DNA from: Lanius collurio
Taxonomy: Eukaryota > Chordata > Aves > Passeriformes > Laniidae
Length of the DNA stretch: 64,000 nt
Direction of reading: 5' to 3'
Assembly (NCBI GenBank): GCA_020086605.1
Contig: JACBWW010000012.1
Coordinates: 11,005,472-11,069,471, forward strand
Under the pieces are notes generated by a model. The model did not search any database, was not told the DNA's origin, and saw nothing but the letters and a program-made list of their open reading frames with translations. Positions 15,501-27,024 of the stretch are shown piece after piece (position 1 is the stretch's first letter; the number at the start of each line of letters is the position of its first letter). Both the position numbers and the translations under genes were made by a program.

Positions 15501-18500
15501 TTTATGAAATTACTAAAACTTGGCAAAAGATTCTACAAAGACCAAATCTGAAACATTTTATAGTCCCTTTTCCCTCAACGACTTTTCAGTGTATTAGTTC
15601 TGTTCCTTAGGCTGAGTCAGAAACCTTATCAACAACTGTGCTTTTGCAAAGAATGTGCTCAAAACATTTTAGCCCAAACTGTGTTATCACTTGAACTTCT
15701 GCAATCAGTACTGCACCTCCAGCCATTACCAACTACAGGTACAAAACACACCACTTCAAGGGCCAAATCATGCCATTTCCCCACCCCTCAAATTACTGAA
15801 ATGTTTTTAGAGACAGTATCCTAGTAATACAAGAAAATTATTTATTTAGAAATCTAAGCCTCACCAAAAAAAGCAAAGCGTAACTTACTTCTCTTTCTCA
15901 CCCTTCCTCTGGTTGTGGAAAGGTTACAGTAAAAGAGATGAAAACACAATATTTCCATTGACTTTTTATTATGAAAGAAACAAAACTCCAAATGCATAAT
16001 GATTTATGCAATGGATTATGCAGTTTTTCTTAGTGCTATTTCCTTAGATGAGTGGTCAAGAGCAAAATTAATATTTTTCAGCCTTGAGTAATTGTTAACA
16101 TATTGGGATCTGCTCTGCTGCAAAGACCAGGATGACAAATTCTCTGTTTCTGTAAATTGATTATATCCACACACACTCCCTGCATTGATGAGATGACATT
16201 TTGGCATAAGCTTCATGTTACTTTTTCTTAGCTGTTTAGAAAGTTCTCTAATGTTTTCACACTGCTGAGAACTCAGTTTGGACTAATTCAGTTGCATAAT
16301 CTAGCACCCACACAGTACATATTCGCAGCTGTACGTTAATTGTCTGACAAAATATAAAGGGAAATAATTATGGCAAATACAGTTATAACAATAACAACAG
16401 CAATAACAACTTTCAAAGCCCCATTCTCCCACCATACCACGGGACCTTCAAAAGATGGCATTTACCTCACTGGTATCCCACCGGTATCTGGGAAGCAAGG
16501 TGAGTTGCTGGGATGCAGAGCCGGCTCTGCTACAGCCTAAACTCAAGAATCCCCCCCCTGCAAACCCTTGGTTTGGGGGGCAGTCTCTGCTTACTGCTCT
16601 CCACCCCCACAGAATCTGAAGTTAAAGCCTAACTTCACAGGCACCTGAGGACATCTTTCATTAACCTTGTCCAGGAAATTTCTGTGCAAAGGAAAGTGAA
16701 AATCAACTCTCATCTCAGTTTGAACTGAACAGACCTTTCTCCCGTGTTGTCCAAACGTCCAAAATACTGTGCAGACATCAAGTGTGGGGAGACTAAGATT
16801 TCTGGACTCCTGCACGTATCTCTTTTGTACCTTCCTAACTGCACTATCTCCTCCTTGTTGCTGGTACTCCTCCTCACAGCACAGGTGGTGTGAGGAGATC
16901 CAGGGACATTTTTGCCTGTCTGCTCAGCCTCTGCACAAGGGCAGGGGGCCACAGGCTCCCCCAGAGCATCACCCATCCAGCATGCAGTGCTGCAAGCTCA
17001 CCATGGCTGCCAGCACTGTATGAGGGGAAAAATATTCCAGTTTAAGCCTCTCTGGGACAAAACTGAGAACAGCTCCTCATTCTGACGATGATGAGCCCAG
17101 TTCTGCTTATCAGATTTCCCAGATTTATGCAGAAAACAAAGTGTATCTGGCTGCCTGTTTCCTAGGCCAGGATCAGGTCTGAAAGGGCTTCCTTAATAAA
17201 ACAGTAAGCTCTTGCACAAATGTTGTGCAGTCACCTTTGAACAGCGTACACCAGAGCACAAAAGGTAATGGAGCAACAAGTAGGTGCAAAGCTAAACCCA
17301 CATCTCCACCTCTTGATTCTCTGGACTACAATTCTTTTCTTTAAAAGTTAATTCTTTCATAGGAATTTCTGACAGATAGTCAGGAAATAATAGTTTTTAA
17401 TGTACTGTAATAATTGAAGCAGCTTTCTTATATTTAGAATAACTGGCTATGCTTTGTAAATGCTGATTTTTTTTCCCTTACTGACACATTGCTGGGGTCT
17501 TTGGTTCTTGTTTTTCAAGTTATTTTCTGAATTCTTTTGAAGTGACATAAAAATAGAGAAGTAATTAAATACCCTTTCATAAATTATAAGCTTTTCAGCA
17601 TATAAAATGTTTTTTTCTTTTTCTTCCCCGAGGGAAAACAAGACTTTAACCATTTGGCAACTAGCCAAATTCTGATAGGAAAAGAATCCACGTGCAACTG
17701 TAAAGTATGATCTTAACAGTACATTATTAAGATTATGACAAATTTTATGAGGTAACAAAAATACCAAATGCAACAATCAAGAGTCCTCATGAACACCTGT
17801 TTAGGGACTTAATTTTGTTTTAATGGGCTATTACCAAGGCTTCTCTAACAAACTCACTCGCTCCCCCAATCAATTCTGGATCAATACAGACACACATGCC
17901 CTGTGAAAAGCCTTCTGTTCTTAGGACAGGATTAAAAGATCCATTAATTTTACGATAGCTTGCTTAAAAGATGGAAATTAAAAAAAAAAGAGATGCACAT
18001 GTTCCACGCAGTTTAGATCTCGTTTGCTTAACAAACTCAACATTTGCACAAGTTTGACAGAAGGGAGGCCACTTTTTATTGATTATCACAGTAATAAGGC
18101 TCTAAAGAATCCCAGAACACATTGCTCAATCTCTGTGAATGTTCAATTAAAAGCCTGCTCGAGAGTCGGCTTCCACCACAAGTCACCGCCATTTCTTAGT
18201 GAAACTGACGTGGTAGAAAACAAGGGCAGACAAGCAGTTTTTAAAAACAACTCTGTATTCTTTCAAACAAGTACAAAAACTTTACACAGGGCAGGTGTCA
18301 GATGTCTGAGTACTGAACTAACTTAAAGCTCTGATCTAGGTGTATTAATTATTATTTGTAACCTTTAACATTATGCAAAATGTATTCCTTCAGTGACTTT
18401 GCAACAGCAAGTCTTATTTTTCTAAGTTAATTCTGAGATAACTTTTTCTTTAACCAAAAAGAAGACACAGGAAAAGTCCGCAAAGGCTATGAATTCATTA

Positions 18501-19786
18501 ATTAAAAGCCAACAGCAGATAAATAGCCTTAAAAAGCATTTAAAATGTTTTGCACAACACAAAAACATGCATTATCCCCAGACACATTTAGCCTACAATT
18601 TGATCATGTTTTTACAGCTTCCAAGAAGGATTTTAAAAAGAATTTTCTTTATTATGAAATATGATACTGTTCAAAGCATAAAATTAAGACATTTTTCTAT
18701 CAATCATACAGATTTATTGCTTCAAGGGTTAATGAATATTTTTTGCCCAAAGGAAAATATTTCAGTTTTCTATGTAGTTAATAAAATTAAACAGACTCCT
18801 TTTCACTACAAAGATAATACAAAAGTAGTAAATGGTGTTTTCTTTATCTCTCTAGTTACATCAGATTCATTTGGATTTTGGAAAACTGAATACAGAAAAT
18901 CTGGTTTTATCACAGCAGAACACTATTTTGGTATAACATACTATTTATTTTTCTTCTTTAATAATTTAATGATTAAAAAAAAAATACAGAGAAGGTATAC
19001 TTTGTATGTATCAGTTCAGCTGCCCGAGTTCAAAACAAACAACATCAAACACATTTCGAAGTGTTTGTTGGTGTTTTGGGCTCTTTTAAAATCTCCTTTG
19101 CTTACTTGAAAGCAAAAGAATAAATTCTAAAAACTGGCAATTTTTTAACCCTGAGGGACCAGACATAGCACATGTCTCTCAAACATATTGATTTGGATTT
19201 GCAATCTTTTGGATGCAAAGCCGTCTTTCTTGCATAGATATATTCTTGAATTTTCAGTCTTTTTTGCTCTGCGTAATCAGAAACTCGTGGTTTTCACTTG
19301 GAACATAGTAATTCAAACAAAATCATTTTCCCATACATCTTTACAGTCCTATTTTCAGAATCTTTTGCCTGAGCTGCTGAGCAAACAGAGTTCACATTTA
19401 CTGAAAACAAGGACTTAGTTTGTATGTAACAAGAAACATAGCTTTAAGATGCAGAATATATAATGACGACATTTCAGAAGAGAAACTTTCTTATCGAGCT
19501 CACTGGTGAATAGCAAAGGAACTTAATAGCCCAGGAAAGCACAAAAAAAGCAATATATTTGCAAATGTCTCTTATAGATTAAGAAAAAGTGCTTGGAAAT
19601 CCTCATTGCTCACTGAAAACCTTACAATCACCTAGCAACCTATGTTAGTGCTGCTTTCAATTTTGAACAGGCAGCCTTCACATTCAAAGACGCATCTGAG
19701 CCAACTGATGCAACTGTAAGTTTAAAGCAAAACAAAAACAAAAACAAAGATTATTTTTTTTTGTTATTTAAATAAAATGCCCCTAC
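9598..19786 (-). other. THRB: THRB intron downstream of the TR-beta-2 exon
   Basis: This 10.2-kb intron contains one CR1 copy (10605-11478), followed by about 300 bp of unassigned GC-richer sequence (11480-11780), and otherwise AT-rich DNA. In mammals, an intronic control region downstream of the TR-beta-2 exon contributes to pituitary, cochlear and cone expression. No specific element could be assigned here by eye. The longest open frame of the window (18489-19109, plus strand, 206 codons) is in this intron and is treated as unexplained. Confidence 0.8.
10605..11478 (-). mobile_element. CR1 LINE, 5'-truncated, minus orientation
   Basis: The segment begins with the reverse complement of the CR1 3' terminus (CACAGAATCCCATAATGG). 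It continues through blocks diagnostic of CR1: GGATGGAGACTCCACAACCTCTCTGGGC in pieces, the CTCCAGGCTGAACAGGCCCAGC block, and GGGGAGCCCAGAACTGGACCCAACACTGCAGATG in pieces. It ends near TGGTGTTCCAGCCGCTCCTCCTGGTTTTGCATCA. It therefore covers the 3' end and the last part of the reverse-transcriptase reading frame, which is broken by many stops and indels. The several 60-130 codon plus-strand frames across it are antisense to the dead CR1 coding region. Confidence 0.95.
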
Positions 19787-20114
19787 CTTTCTTCTGAGAG
19801 TACGATGGCGACTGCACTTGAGAAAAAGTAGGTTTTTCTTCTGTAAAAAATTCAGGTTGGTTGTACTGATTCAGGGCCACGTCCATGTCAGAGTACTCGC
19901 TTTTAAACACGTTTCCAGGGTAACTACAGGTATAAGGCTGATTCACCGCCCAGGCCTGTTCCATATATATGTTGTTACTGTGCAGGACCTGAGCATCACA
20001 ACTGCTGTAACCCTGATTATCTTCGATATATGTGCAATAATCAGTGGACTGCATATAGCAATTGCTACCAGCAGCTGGGTGCACTTCATATATTTCTTGC
20101 ATACAGTAGTTCAT
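19787..20114 (-). CDS. THRB: THRB TR-beta-2-specific first coding exon
   Basis: The ATG at 20114 has a good context (A at -3) and opens Met-Asn-Tyr-Cys-Met-Gln-Glu. The frame runs 109 codons to Tyr-Ser-Gln-Lys-Lys and ends with one base of Gly before GTAGGG (GT 19786-19785). This is the A/B domain of the TR-beta-2 isoform, the form used in pituitary feedback, inner ear and cone photoreceptor differentiation (green/red opsin choice). It closely resembles the human isoform, including the tyrosine-rich N-terminus, the Tyr-Met-Glu-Gln-Ala-Trp segment and the Phe-Thr-Glu-Glu-Lys-Pro-Thr-Phe segment near the end. With the shared exons it predicts a 476-residue receptor. It has its own promoter just upstream (20268-20275). 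The 129-codon plus-strand frame across it is a shadow. Confidence 0.98.
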
Positions 20115-20135
20115 TTTGTTAGCCTATCTCAGCTT

Positions 20136-20186
20136 CTACTTTACGTACACACACACATGCATACACACGCAGGCATGCATACACAT
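20136..20186 (-). other. THRB: Upstream ORF in the TR-beta-2 leader (16 codons)
   Basis: In the presumed 5' UTR, an ATG at 20186-20184 opens a 16-codon frame that ends in TAG at 20138-20136, 21 nt before the TR-beta-2 start. It is rich in Cys, Met, His and Val because it reads a TG/CA-alternating tract. A second, overlapping short frame also starts in the tract. Such a frame could lower translation of the main ORF. Whether it is in the mRNA depends on the real start site, inferred from the TATA box at about 20240-20245. Confidence 0.55.
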
Positions 20187-20188
20187 GG
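20144..20188. repeat. Imperfect (CA/TG)n alternating purine-pyrimidine tract in TR-beta-2 leader
   Basis: About 45 bp of mostly alternating purine and pyrimidine (ACGTACACACACACATGCAT and ATACACACGCAGGCATGCAT) lie between the TATA box and the TR-beta-2 ATG. Such tracts can take the Z form and are prone to length change. This one supplies the leader's upstream ATGs. Confidence 0.8.
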
Positions 20189-20267
20189 ATCGGGAGAGGA
20201 GCAATGAATATACACCAACAAAGTCAACTGCAAAACAGCCCGTTTTACTTTGGATGTGCTAAAATCC

Positions 20268-20275
20268 TATTTATA
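20268..20275 (-). promoter_or_regulatory. THRB: TATA box of the TR-beta-2 promoter
   Basis: On the minus strand the sequence reads CCCAATATAAATAGGA, with a consensus TATAAATA at 20275-20268. It lies about 155 nt upstream of the TR-beta-2 ATG, so transcription is predicted to begin at about 20240-20245, with a leader of about 130 nt. A focused TATA promoter fits the tightly cell-type-restricted expression of this isoform. The start site itself is inferred. Confidence 0.75.
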
Positions 20276-20344
20276 TTGGGACGGCTTGTGAACTCCCCTG
20301 CCAGTCAAACATATTGGGAAGCAGATTTATGACAGTCAAAGGTC

Positions 20345-20736
20345 TTAATCTGTGACTGTAAGTTAATTCCAAGGGAAGATGGCAGTCAGGTAGCAATGAC
20401 CACCAGACAAAGAAGCGACATCCTGACAACCCTCCTGTTCCCCTGTTTTTCTGGAATAATCATTTTATAAACCATTTCCAGCCTTTTCCAATATGATTAG
20501 AAAATGATTACTAAGGCGAGGACACAGTTATGTCACTGTAGTTGTCAACTTAAGTGTGAAGAATTATAAAGACTGCTTAAGAACTCCCAGAGGGGATACG
20601 CTGAAAATCCTAAAATCAATAATCCTGTTTTTCAGCATTAAACCATAGAAAATCCAATAGTGCTGTGCTGATGACCCGAACAGTCGTCTAGTTTTACAAA
20701 ATTCAGCAACTTAATCTGTCATCAGCTTTATTGATT
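20345..20736. promoter_or_regulatory. THRB: Cluster of TAATC/GATTA homeodomain sites upstream of TR-beta-2
   Basis: Besides the composite site, OTX/CRX-like cores occur at 20346-20350 (TAATC), 20457-20462 (TAATCA), 20495-20500 (GATTAG), 20506-20510 (GATTA) and 20712-20716 (TAATC). A second Onecut-like ATTGATT is at 20730-20736. This fits a photoreceptor-type promoter/enhancer region. Single 5-mers are common in AT-rich DNA, so only the clustering next to the promoter carries weight. Confidence 0.5.
20611..20630. promoter_or_regulatory. THRB: Overlapping Onecut + OTX/CRX site pair, ThrbCRM1-like cone enhancer core
   Basis: The plus strand shows ATCAATAATCC at 20615-20625: a Onecut-type ATCAAT (20615-20620) sharing one base with an OTX/CRX-type TAATCC (20620-20625). 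It lies about 340 bp upstream of the TR-beta-2 TATA box. In chick and mouse retina, a short enhancer near TR-beta-2 (ThrbCRM1) is activated jointly by Otx2 and Onecut1 in cone/horizontal cell progenitors. Site content and position match what I recall of that element, but no sequence alignment was possible here. Confidence 0.7.
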
Positions 20737-20739
20737 TTG

Positions 20740-23700
20740 TTTTACAGAATTACATGCATGAATCTCCCCAGCCTTCCACACGCACACAATCCTCCCCACT
20801 GCCCGGTAATGCATTTACGGGAAAGCAGCTTTTCTAAACTTCAGTGATTTCAAGAAGTAATTTCTATTGAGTTCAACAGGTGGGAAACTTCAAAATAATA
20901 TAATCAGCAAAAAGAACACTGCTTAAATATTATCAATAAGCTAATTGCTTTGCTATTTTGCTTTGTTATCTTTTCTGTTTCAGTAATGAACTACTTTTAA
21001 AGAGCCTCTTTTTTGACAACAGAGCAAGGAAAGGAAAGAAGGTTTTTTGCTCATTTTGGCTCACCTATGAACTATGAACATGTCAATGCGACTACAACAA
21101 AAACTGTATGATATCTTAATTGTTTAATCACCCCAAACTGCAATATGGTTAATATACCTTCTTTAATCAGCCACTCTTTTTTGATCTAAAACAATTTATT
21201 TATTTTTAACTTATATTAGCTGCTAATTGTTTTTTTACTAGGAAAAATAAGTCAGTAACAAAATGATATTCCTTTCTAATATCTGTTCTAATTATTAGAG
21301 AGCTTAATTATTACTGATTTGATAATGAGAGCTTTCTTATTTCACTCATTTTAAATTAAAGGATTGAAAAATTACCGTGTAACTTGGTCATTTTTCTTCC
21401 AGGATGTTAAGCATACATCTAACAATCTCAATGAACACGCTCATAAATAGCCCTCAAAAGCTCAGTGCAATATGTAAGAACTGGGCATGACATACATATT
21501 TTTCCCTATTCGATGTTGGTTAATATTTCAGACCAATAAAAAGAGCCAACAGAGAAACATTTTCCCTTCCAACATGCAACCGTAACTAACCTATCTAAAT
21601 AAGCAGCACTGCCAGTTAATGTCTAATTAGTACCAAATTCAGGACAAGTCCTTCCAAGGATCAGAGAAGTTAAAATTCATGCTTGGAGTTCTTTTCCCCC
21701 CCTCTAACTATTAAAGAAACATCTTTCACATGCATTTCTTATTACCTTGCTCATAAAATAATAATACATTTGGTAAGTCAAACTGAACTGTATTGAGATT
21801 TGTGCTACTGAAGTCAATAAAGTTGCTGCCAAAATGAACTTATTTTGCTAAAGCTCCAAAAAAAATAACATTTTATTTTGTTAAGAGCACTAACAGTTAC
21901 TGAAATCCAACAAGTAAAACACTAACGAACCCTCATTCATTTACCATTATCTAAGTCAACAAATACCATTGTAAAACACAGTGTAAAATACAGAAAAAGC
22001 ACACAATAAAAGTTAATTTTCATTTTGGTTCAGGCTCATCATCTAGATTTTACAAACAGTGAGTTTGTCTGTGATAAAAAGCATGTCTCATGCAGGATCT
22101 GATTTTTCAATAATGGATGTTCAGCACTTCATAAAAAATGCTTGTGTTTCTTTCAAGAAATTCTGCAATAGTTGTTTATACTGAAACCCCTGAACTGTTC
22201 CCACTGAGGTGATGGATAGGTAATACTGTAGTGTATGTAACACATATAGCTTGCTGAGCTTACTTCCCACACTCCGATAAAATATTCCCAAGTACAGTAC
22301 CTGGGTTGTTCATTTACCACAAAAAGAGCCCCTGCACCGCCAACAGAAATTTATGTAAAGCTTCCACAGAGGTTAGGCTGTGTTTTACAGGTTGGCAGAG
22401 CACAATACCTAGATACTTTTACACTACTCAGGAAAGCTTTGGAGAACTAGCTTTAAATTCTTTGTGGGAATTTTTCCCATGTGGATTTGCTTTGCCAGCA
22501 AAGTTAAAATTCCCACAAATCTTTTCTTCTCTTGTTTTTTCACCCTCTGATTGGATTTAGGTTTGTCATTGAAAAACTAAACAGAATTGAATTCTTGTGT
22601 AGACAGAGCTGTTCCAGCCAGGACAGCACCTGAGAAAATGGTATTTCAACATGGCGCAGCCTGCGACTTACTTTCCGTTCCAAAATAAATCCCTCAAACA
22701 TTTCTTATTTTCTATTGCTATGTCAATAATGCTTATAAATGTGTCACATGTACTATTTTTGTCAAGAGTTCCATCAATACTGTAAGGAAACTAAATTACA
22801 TGAAACTGTGAATGATGAGGAGAAACAAAAAAAAATGAATGAAAGACTTTTCCATCAAACCAAAAAAAAAAAAGAAGATGAACACTGCCAGGGAATGTGG
22901 GTTCCTTACCTGTGATATTATATTACAGAGATTTATAGCACTGCGGATTGTTGTTCCCTTGGAAACAAATCAGTTCGAAGAACACTACAAAGATTTTAAA
23001 AACTGAAATATTCCTAAAATATTTTAATTTTATTTTTTTAGGGTTCAATCCTGTAGGTTTGTTTCATGAACTCCTTTGAATTAAATTGTCTGATACAAGA
23101 CAGTCAGAGAATGTTTTTATTAAAAGTCTGAAAGTGAAGTAGAATAATATTAACAGTTTTTCTTTGTTTGTATTCCAATTTGAATATTCATGTCTTTACA
23201 TCATGTCATGTTGAGCTTTCGTTGCCTCCAGCAATGTAATATCACACTTGGAATTTTATTAGTTCACAAGTGCCTGATTATGTAAACACATGGAAGTTAA
23301 TCACCATCAGAATAAGCCCTACAATTCAAGCAAACAGGTCAGTGATAAACCAGAAATTTTTAGACTGTAACAGCGGAGGATCCAAAGCTCGAGCCTCTCA
23401 CAGTCTGAGGTGTTAGTCCATTGTTCTGAAAAAGGCAGAAATTACTTGTTGAACATGGGCCTGGAATGCCCCGAAGATTTTTATGTACTCACCCTGGTGT
23501 AAATTAGAATTAAGTGTAGTGCAGTCAGTGATATTAACTGGATAGCCAGAAATCAGGCCTAGAATGCCTGAAAAGGGGAGTCTGCAGAAGAGACCACTTT
23601 ACACTATACCATTCAGCTCTTCATTGACTCCTGTTTTACGAATTATGACTAAGACTTTTAATTACAAACAATGAAATACCCCCATTAAGATGCACTTCTG

Positions 23701-26700
23701 TTGTGACTTAGCTCAGTTACAAAACCCACCAAAAAGAACCCACAGAAATGTTAAGGAAAGACAAAAATCCTGTGGATGATCCTCTGGAAGCTACAGCCCA
23801 ACCAAGAGGTCCCCGACACAGAAAAAAGAAGTATCATTCAGTGCAATCTTATCTGCTGTGGCATATTACCTGCAAGAGTCCTATTCACCTGACTTTTTCC
23901 AAACTGTGCACCCCTTGTCTAGAGTCCTGGGTATTGCAGTGCTGCAGATACGGCCCCTGCATGCCGTTCTAAAAGATTTGGCAGTGTCGGTATGTGGGAG
24001 GTATTGCAGAGCATTCAAATCAGTCAGGGCAGAGTGCCACTTCTAAAGGACCAAATGGAAGGATCTTATGTTGGTTGCTGTTCAGACTTCATGCATAAAG
24101 ATGAATAAAAATCCGGTATTTGGGAAAAAAATTTGCACATTTAAACATGTAGCTCAAGCATTAAACATACCCTTCTGAACTCCTCACAGTTTTGTGTGCC
24201 TGTATTATCAGCTCCTAGTTTCGTAATACAAATTTTTACACCTTACAAAATAACTGTTATATCTCCTATTTATAGATTTTATTGTTGCCTGAATTGTCTC
24301 AGCCACCTCTGATGGTTTTGGGAAAAAAAAAAAAAAAGAAATGAGATCGCTGCTTTTCTGAGCAAACCCAAATCTGTACTTTCATAACATGGGCCACCTC
24401 CCAGACAGATCTTCTCATATCATAAGGAAAATATACTGAAAACTGTAACAGCTTTTAAGCAAAACTACTAATGTGGCTTTTACAACATGATAGTTGACAA
24501 ATACTGTTATCTCAGTGCCCACAGAAAAAACTCTTTAATGTATGTATTTGCATCACCTTTTTCATTCACTTTACACGCTATGATCAAAGACTCAAAATCG
24601 TCCCTCAGAAGTATGACTATGCGAACTTACTGTTAGAGATTAAACTAAGAAAACCTCAAACATCAGAGTCCAAAATAACAACAAGCATTTGCAAGAACAG
24701 AAAATTAACTCTTCATAGTTTTTATCTTATTTTGAAAACTCTATTTGTGACTAAATCATAAGGTAGGTAGGATTATGAAATTCTGGTGCTGAAAAGTCAC
24801 AACAGCATTTGACAATTTCTAGAGTACGTCTCAGTGGAAAATAAGACACTAAAATATAACCTTTTTTCTATGCTACATTTCTTATAGCAGTTGAAAATAA
24901 AAAGCTAAATCTCTCTGACATAAAACAATTTCTTTGGGTTTGCAACAGATGCAGAAAGATTCAAACTAGCTGCCTGTGGTACGACCCAGAAGAAAATCTG
25001 ACTTAGACAACAGCACACCTCTTTTCTCTACGTGTACCAAGTTAGTAATTTCTCTGAAACTCCTCTCACAAAACCCACTGTACCTTGATTATGACACTAA
25101 ATTTGTCTGTGACTCATAAAATGCCAGTGAGATGTGCCTTTTATTGAAATACTTCAGACTCATTAGTCTGCTTGGATAACAAAGAATGTCATAGTTTACA
25201 TTTAAACGTTCAGATTCACTACAATTCCAGTTATCCCTCAAAATATTTCCGACACCTTGAATAAATTTGGTTAAAAGAGAATGCAGCTTGCTCTTTCCTG
25301 ATCAGAACTCCTCCAGGGCTTGTGCATGCTTTTTCTTGCACTATTCATGACATGGGTAGGTAGCACACAGTCTCATCAGCGCTTGCTGAAAGTACTTGCT
25401 CCTTGAGACATTGGCCAACAAATGGGCTAACAAAACTCCTGAATAGTGTTTGACAACTTTTAAGATGGTCCCTGAACAAATATTACTAAGAGTAATTAGA
25501 GACTTGCGACCCAGACAACCCAATTTGTTAAGCCTCCCCATATATCATAATTGGAAGACCCTGTTAGCAGACATCAGTTAATTACAGAGCTTATCTCTTG
25601 AGAAAGTAATGGCCAACACTTAAAAATGTGTACCTTTTTTGAGTCATTCCCTGCCTCAACTCCACATGAAAACATCAAGGTAAGAAGTTTAATTTGTTCA
25701 AAAATAAAACCAAACAGAAAGCAGGCTAATTTAGCTTGTCATAACATAATTAACAGGCTCCTGGATGGGACTGTCTGGGTTTGGTAGCCTCCTGACAGCC
25801 CTTAGTAAGACGTTAAAGCGATCAACACCTGACATCTGTTAGCAAAGAGGCATTCTGAGGTAAAGCACAACTAAATCTAAAGAAATCAGGTACTTAGACC
25901 AGTTTAACTTTTTCATGAGGTGATATCCTGCCTGACACTGTAATCTTTCTTCCTGGAGTGACGCAAGACTTAAGTAAAAGAAAACAACTTGTAATCCCCT
26001 CCCTTCCACTATGCAGTAATTACTTTTTAGGCAAAGAGCAATGAAGAACTATTTCTCCAAGTTTAGAAAGGAATAAGAACAACTTAGGCACTACATTTGT
26101 GCTAATACCTTAGCAACTGTGATTCTTAATAGGAATTCCTACAATGTGAAGAAAACAACCTGAGAGAAAATGGTTTATAATTGTGACTAGTGAGGCAAAG
26201 AATATTCCTAACAAGAAGTCCCACTTGAGCTCTGTACAAACACTTACTGAGGCTTTGAGCATGATTAACAATAAGAAAGAAGGCAAACAACATAGTCACA
26301 GGTGGGAGGTGAACACCCTGAAAGTAGGAAAGAATGCTTTCTTTTGCCTTTGCATTTTTAATGTATTAAAGATATGCTTTATTAAAAACGGCCTGGTTCA
26401 GAAAAGATTTTTCATCAGCTTATAAAGATCATAGAGAGACAAATACTTTTTAAAAGCTCTAAAATAAAAAATATTATTTTGTATTAGGTATCACACAGAA
26501 AACCCCAGTAAGCACTCATCACATTGTCATAACTGCTCTTCACAAAGCTATTAAATAGAAGAGAAAACTGAAAATCACAATTACCACTAATGAAAAAAAA
26601 AATTAAAAAAAGGTTGGTACCAGGAAAACATCCCCACATAATAACGCTTTTACCAATGGCCAAACCCCTGACAGAAAACAAAGACATAACCTCGTTTTGC

Positions 26701-26760
26701 TTTGTTTTGTTTTTTTCTAAATGCAGCATTTGCTGTGCCCTGCATGATAACGTTATTTAC
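20740..26760 (-). other. THRB: THRB intron between TR-beta-1 A/B exon and TR-beta-2 region
   Basis: About 6 kb of AT-rich DNA with short A-runs (for example 22861-22873 and 24327-24339) and no recognised transposon or RNA gene. The open frames here are at most about 85 codons and show no coding character. Confidence 0.75.
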
Positions 26761-27024
26761 CTTTACACTTTTTTTCTTCTTTTTGGTATTCCTGGGCACT
26801 TGACATGGTTTGAAAGTTTGCTTTTGTATGGCCTGGCTGTAAAATTGTACTAGTCCAAGATGAAGCATGCAGGCATTGCGAAAGCTGCTGTCCATTCCTC
26901 TGGATATCATAATTTTTGAAGTGTCTTTTCCTACAGAAACGATTTTCTGTTATGCCCACTAAATTCCATTTCTGATTTCTGTCAGGAAGATGAATCAGTC
27001 TGTCCCACAACAGGAGGCCACGTC
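26761..27024 (-). CDS. THRB: THRB TR-beta-1-type A/B-domain exon (human exon 4 homologue)
   Basis: This 264-nt exon starts after CATCCAG (acceptor AG 27026-27025) and ends Glu-Glu-Lys-Lys-Cys-Lys plus one base before GTAAAT (GT 26760-26759). It reads Arg-Gly-Leu-Leu-Leu-Trp-Asp-Arg, Pro-Asp-Arg, Trp-Asn-Leu-Val-Gly, Trp-Thr-Ser and Ser-Ser-Ala-Gln. It aligns over its whole length with the mammalian TR-beta-1 A/B exon, being one codon longer, with about two in five residues shared by eye. Entry is phase 1, so exon 40252-40316 joins it as Met-Ser-Gly-Arg-Gly. Exit is phase 1 into 9497-9597. The predicted A/B domain is 90 residues and the TR-beta-1 total about 457. It sits upstream of the beta-2 exon, as in mammals. 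The open frame actually runs upstream to 27274, so a longer exon from another acceptor (27258-27257) or an internal start (ATG 27208) is possible but less likely. Confidence 0.88.

Noticed and set aside
19818..20207. 129-codon plus-strand frame over the TR-beta-2 exon.
   Set aside because: Antisense shadow of a strongly constrained coding exon and its leader.
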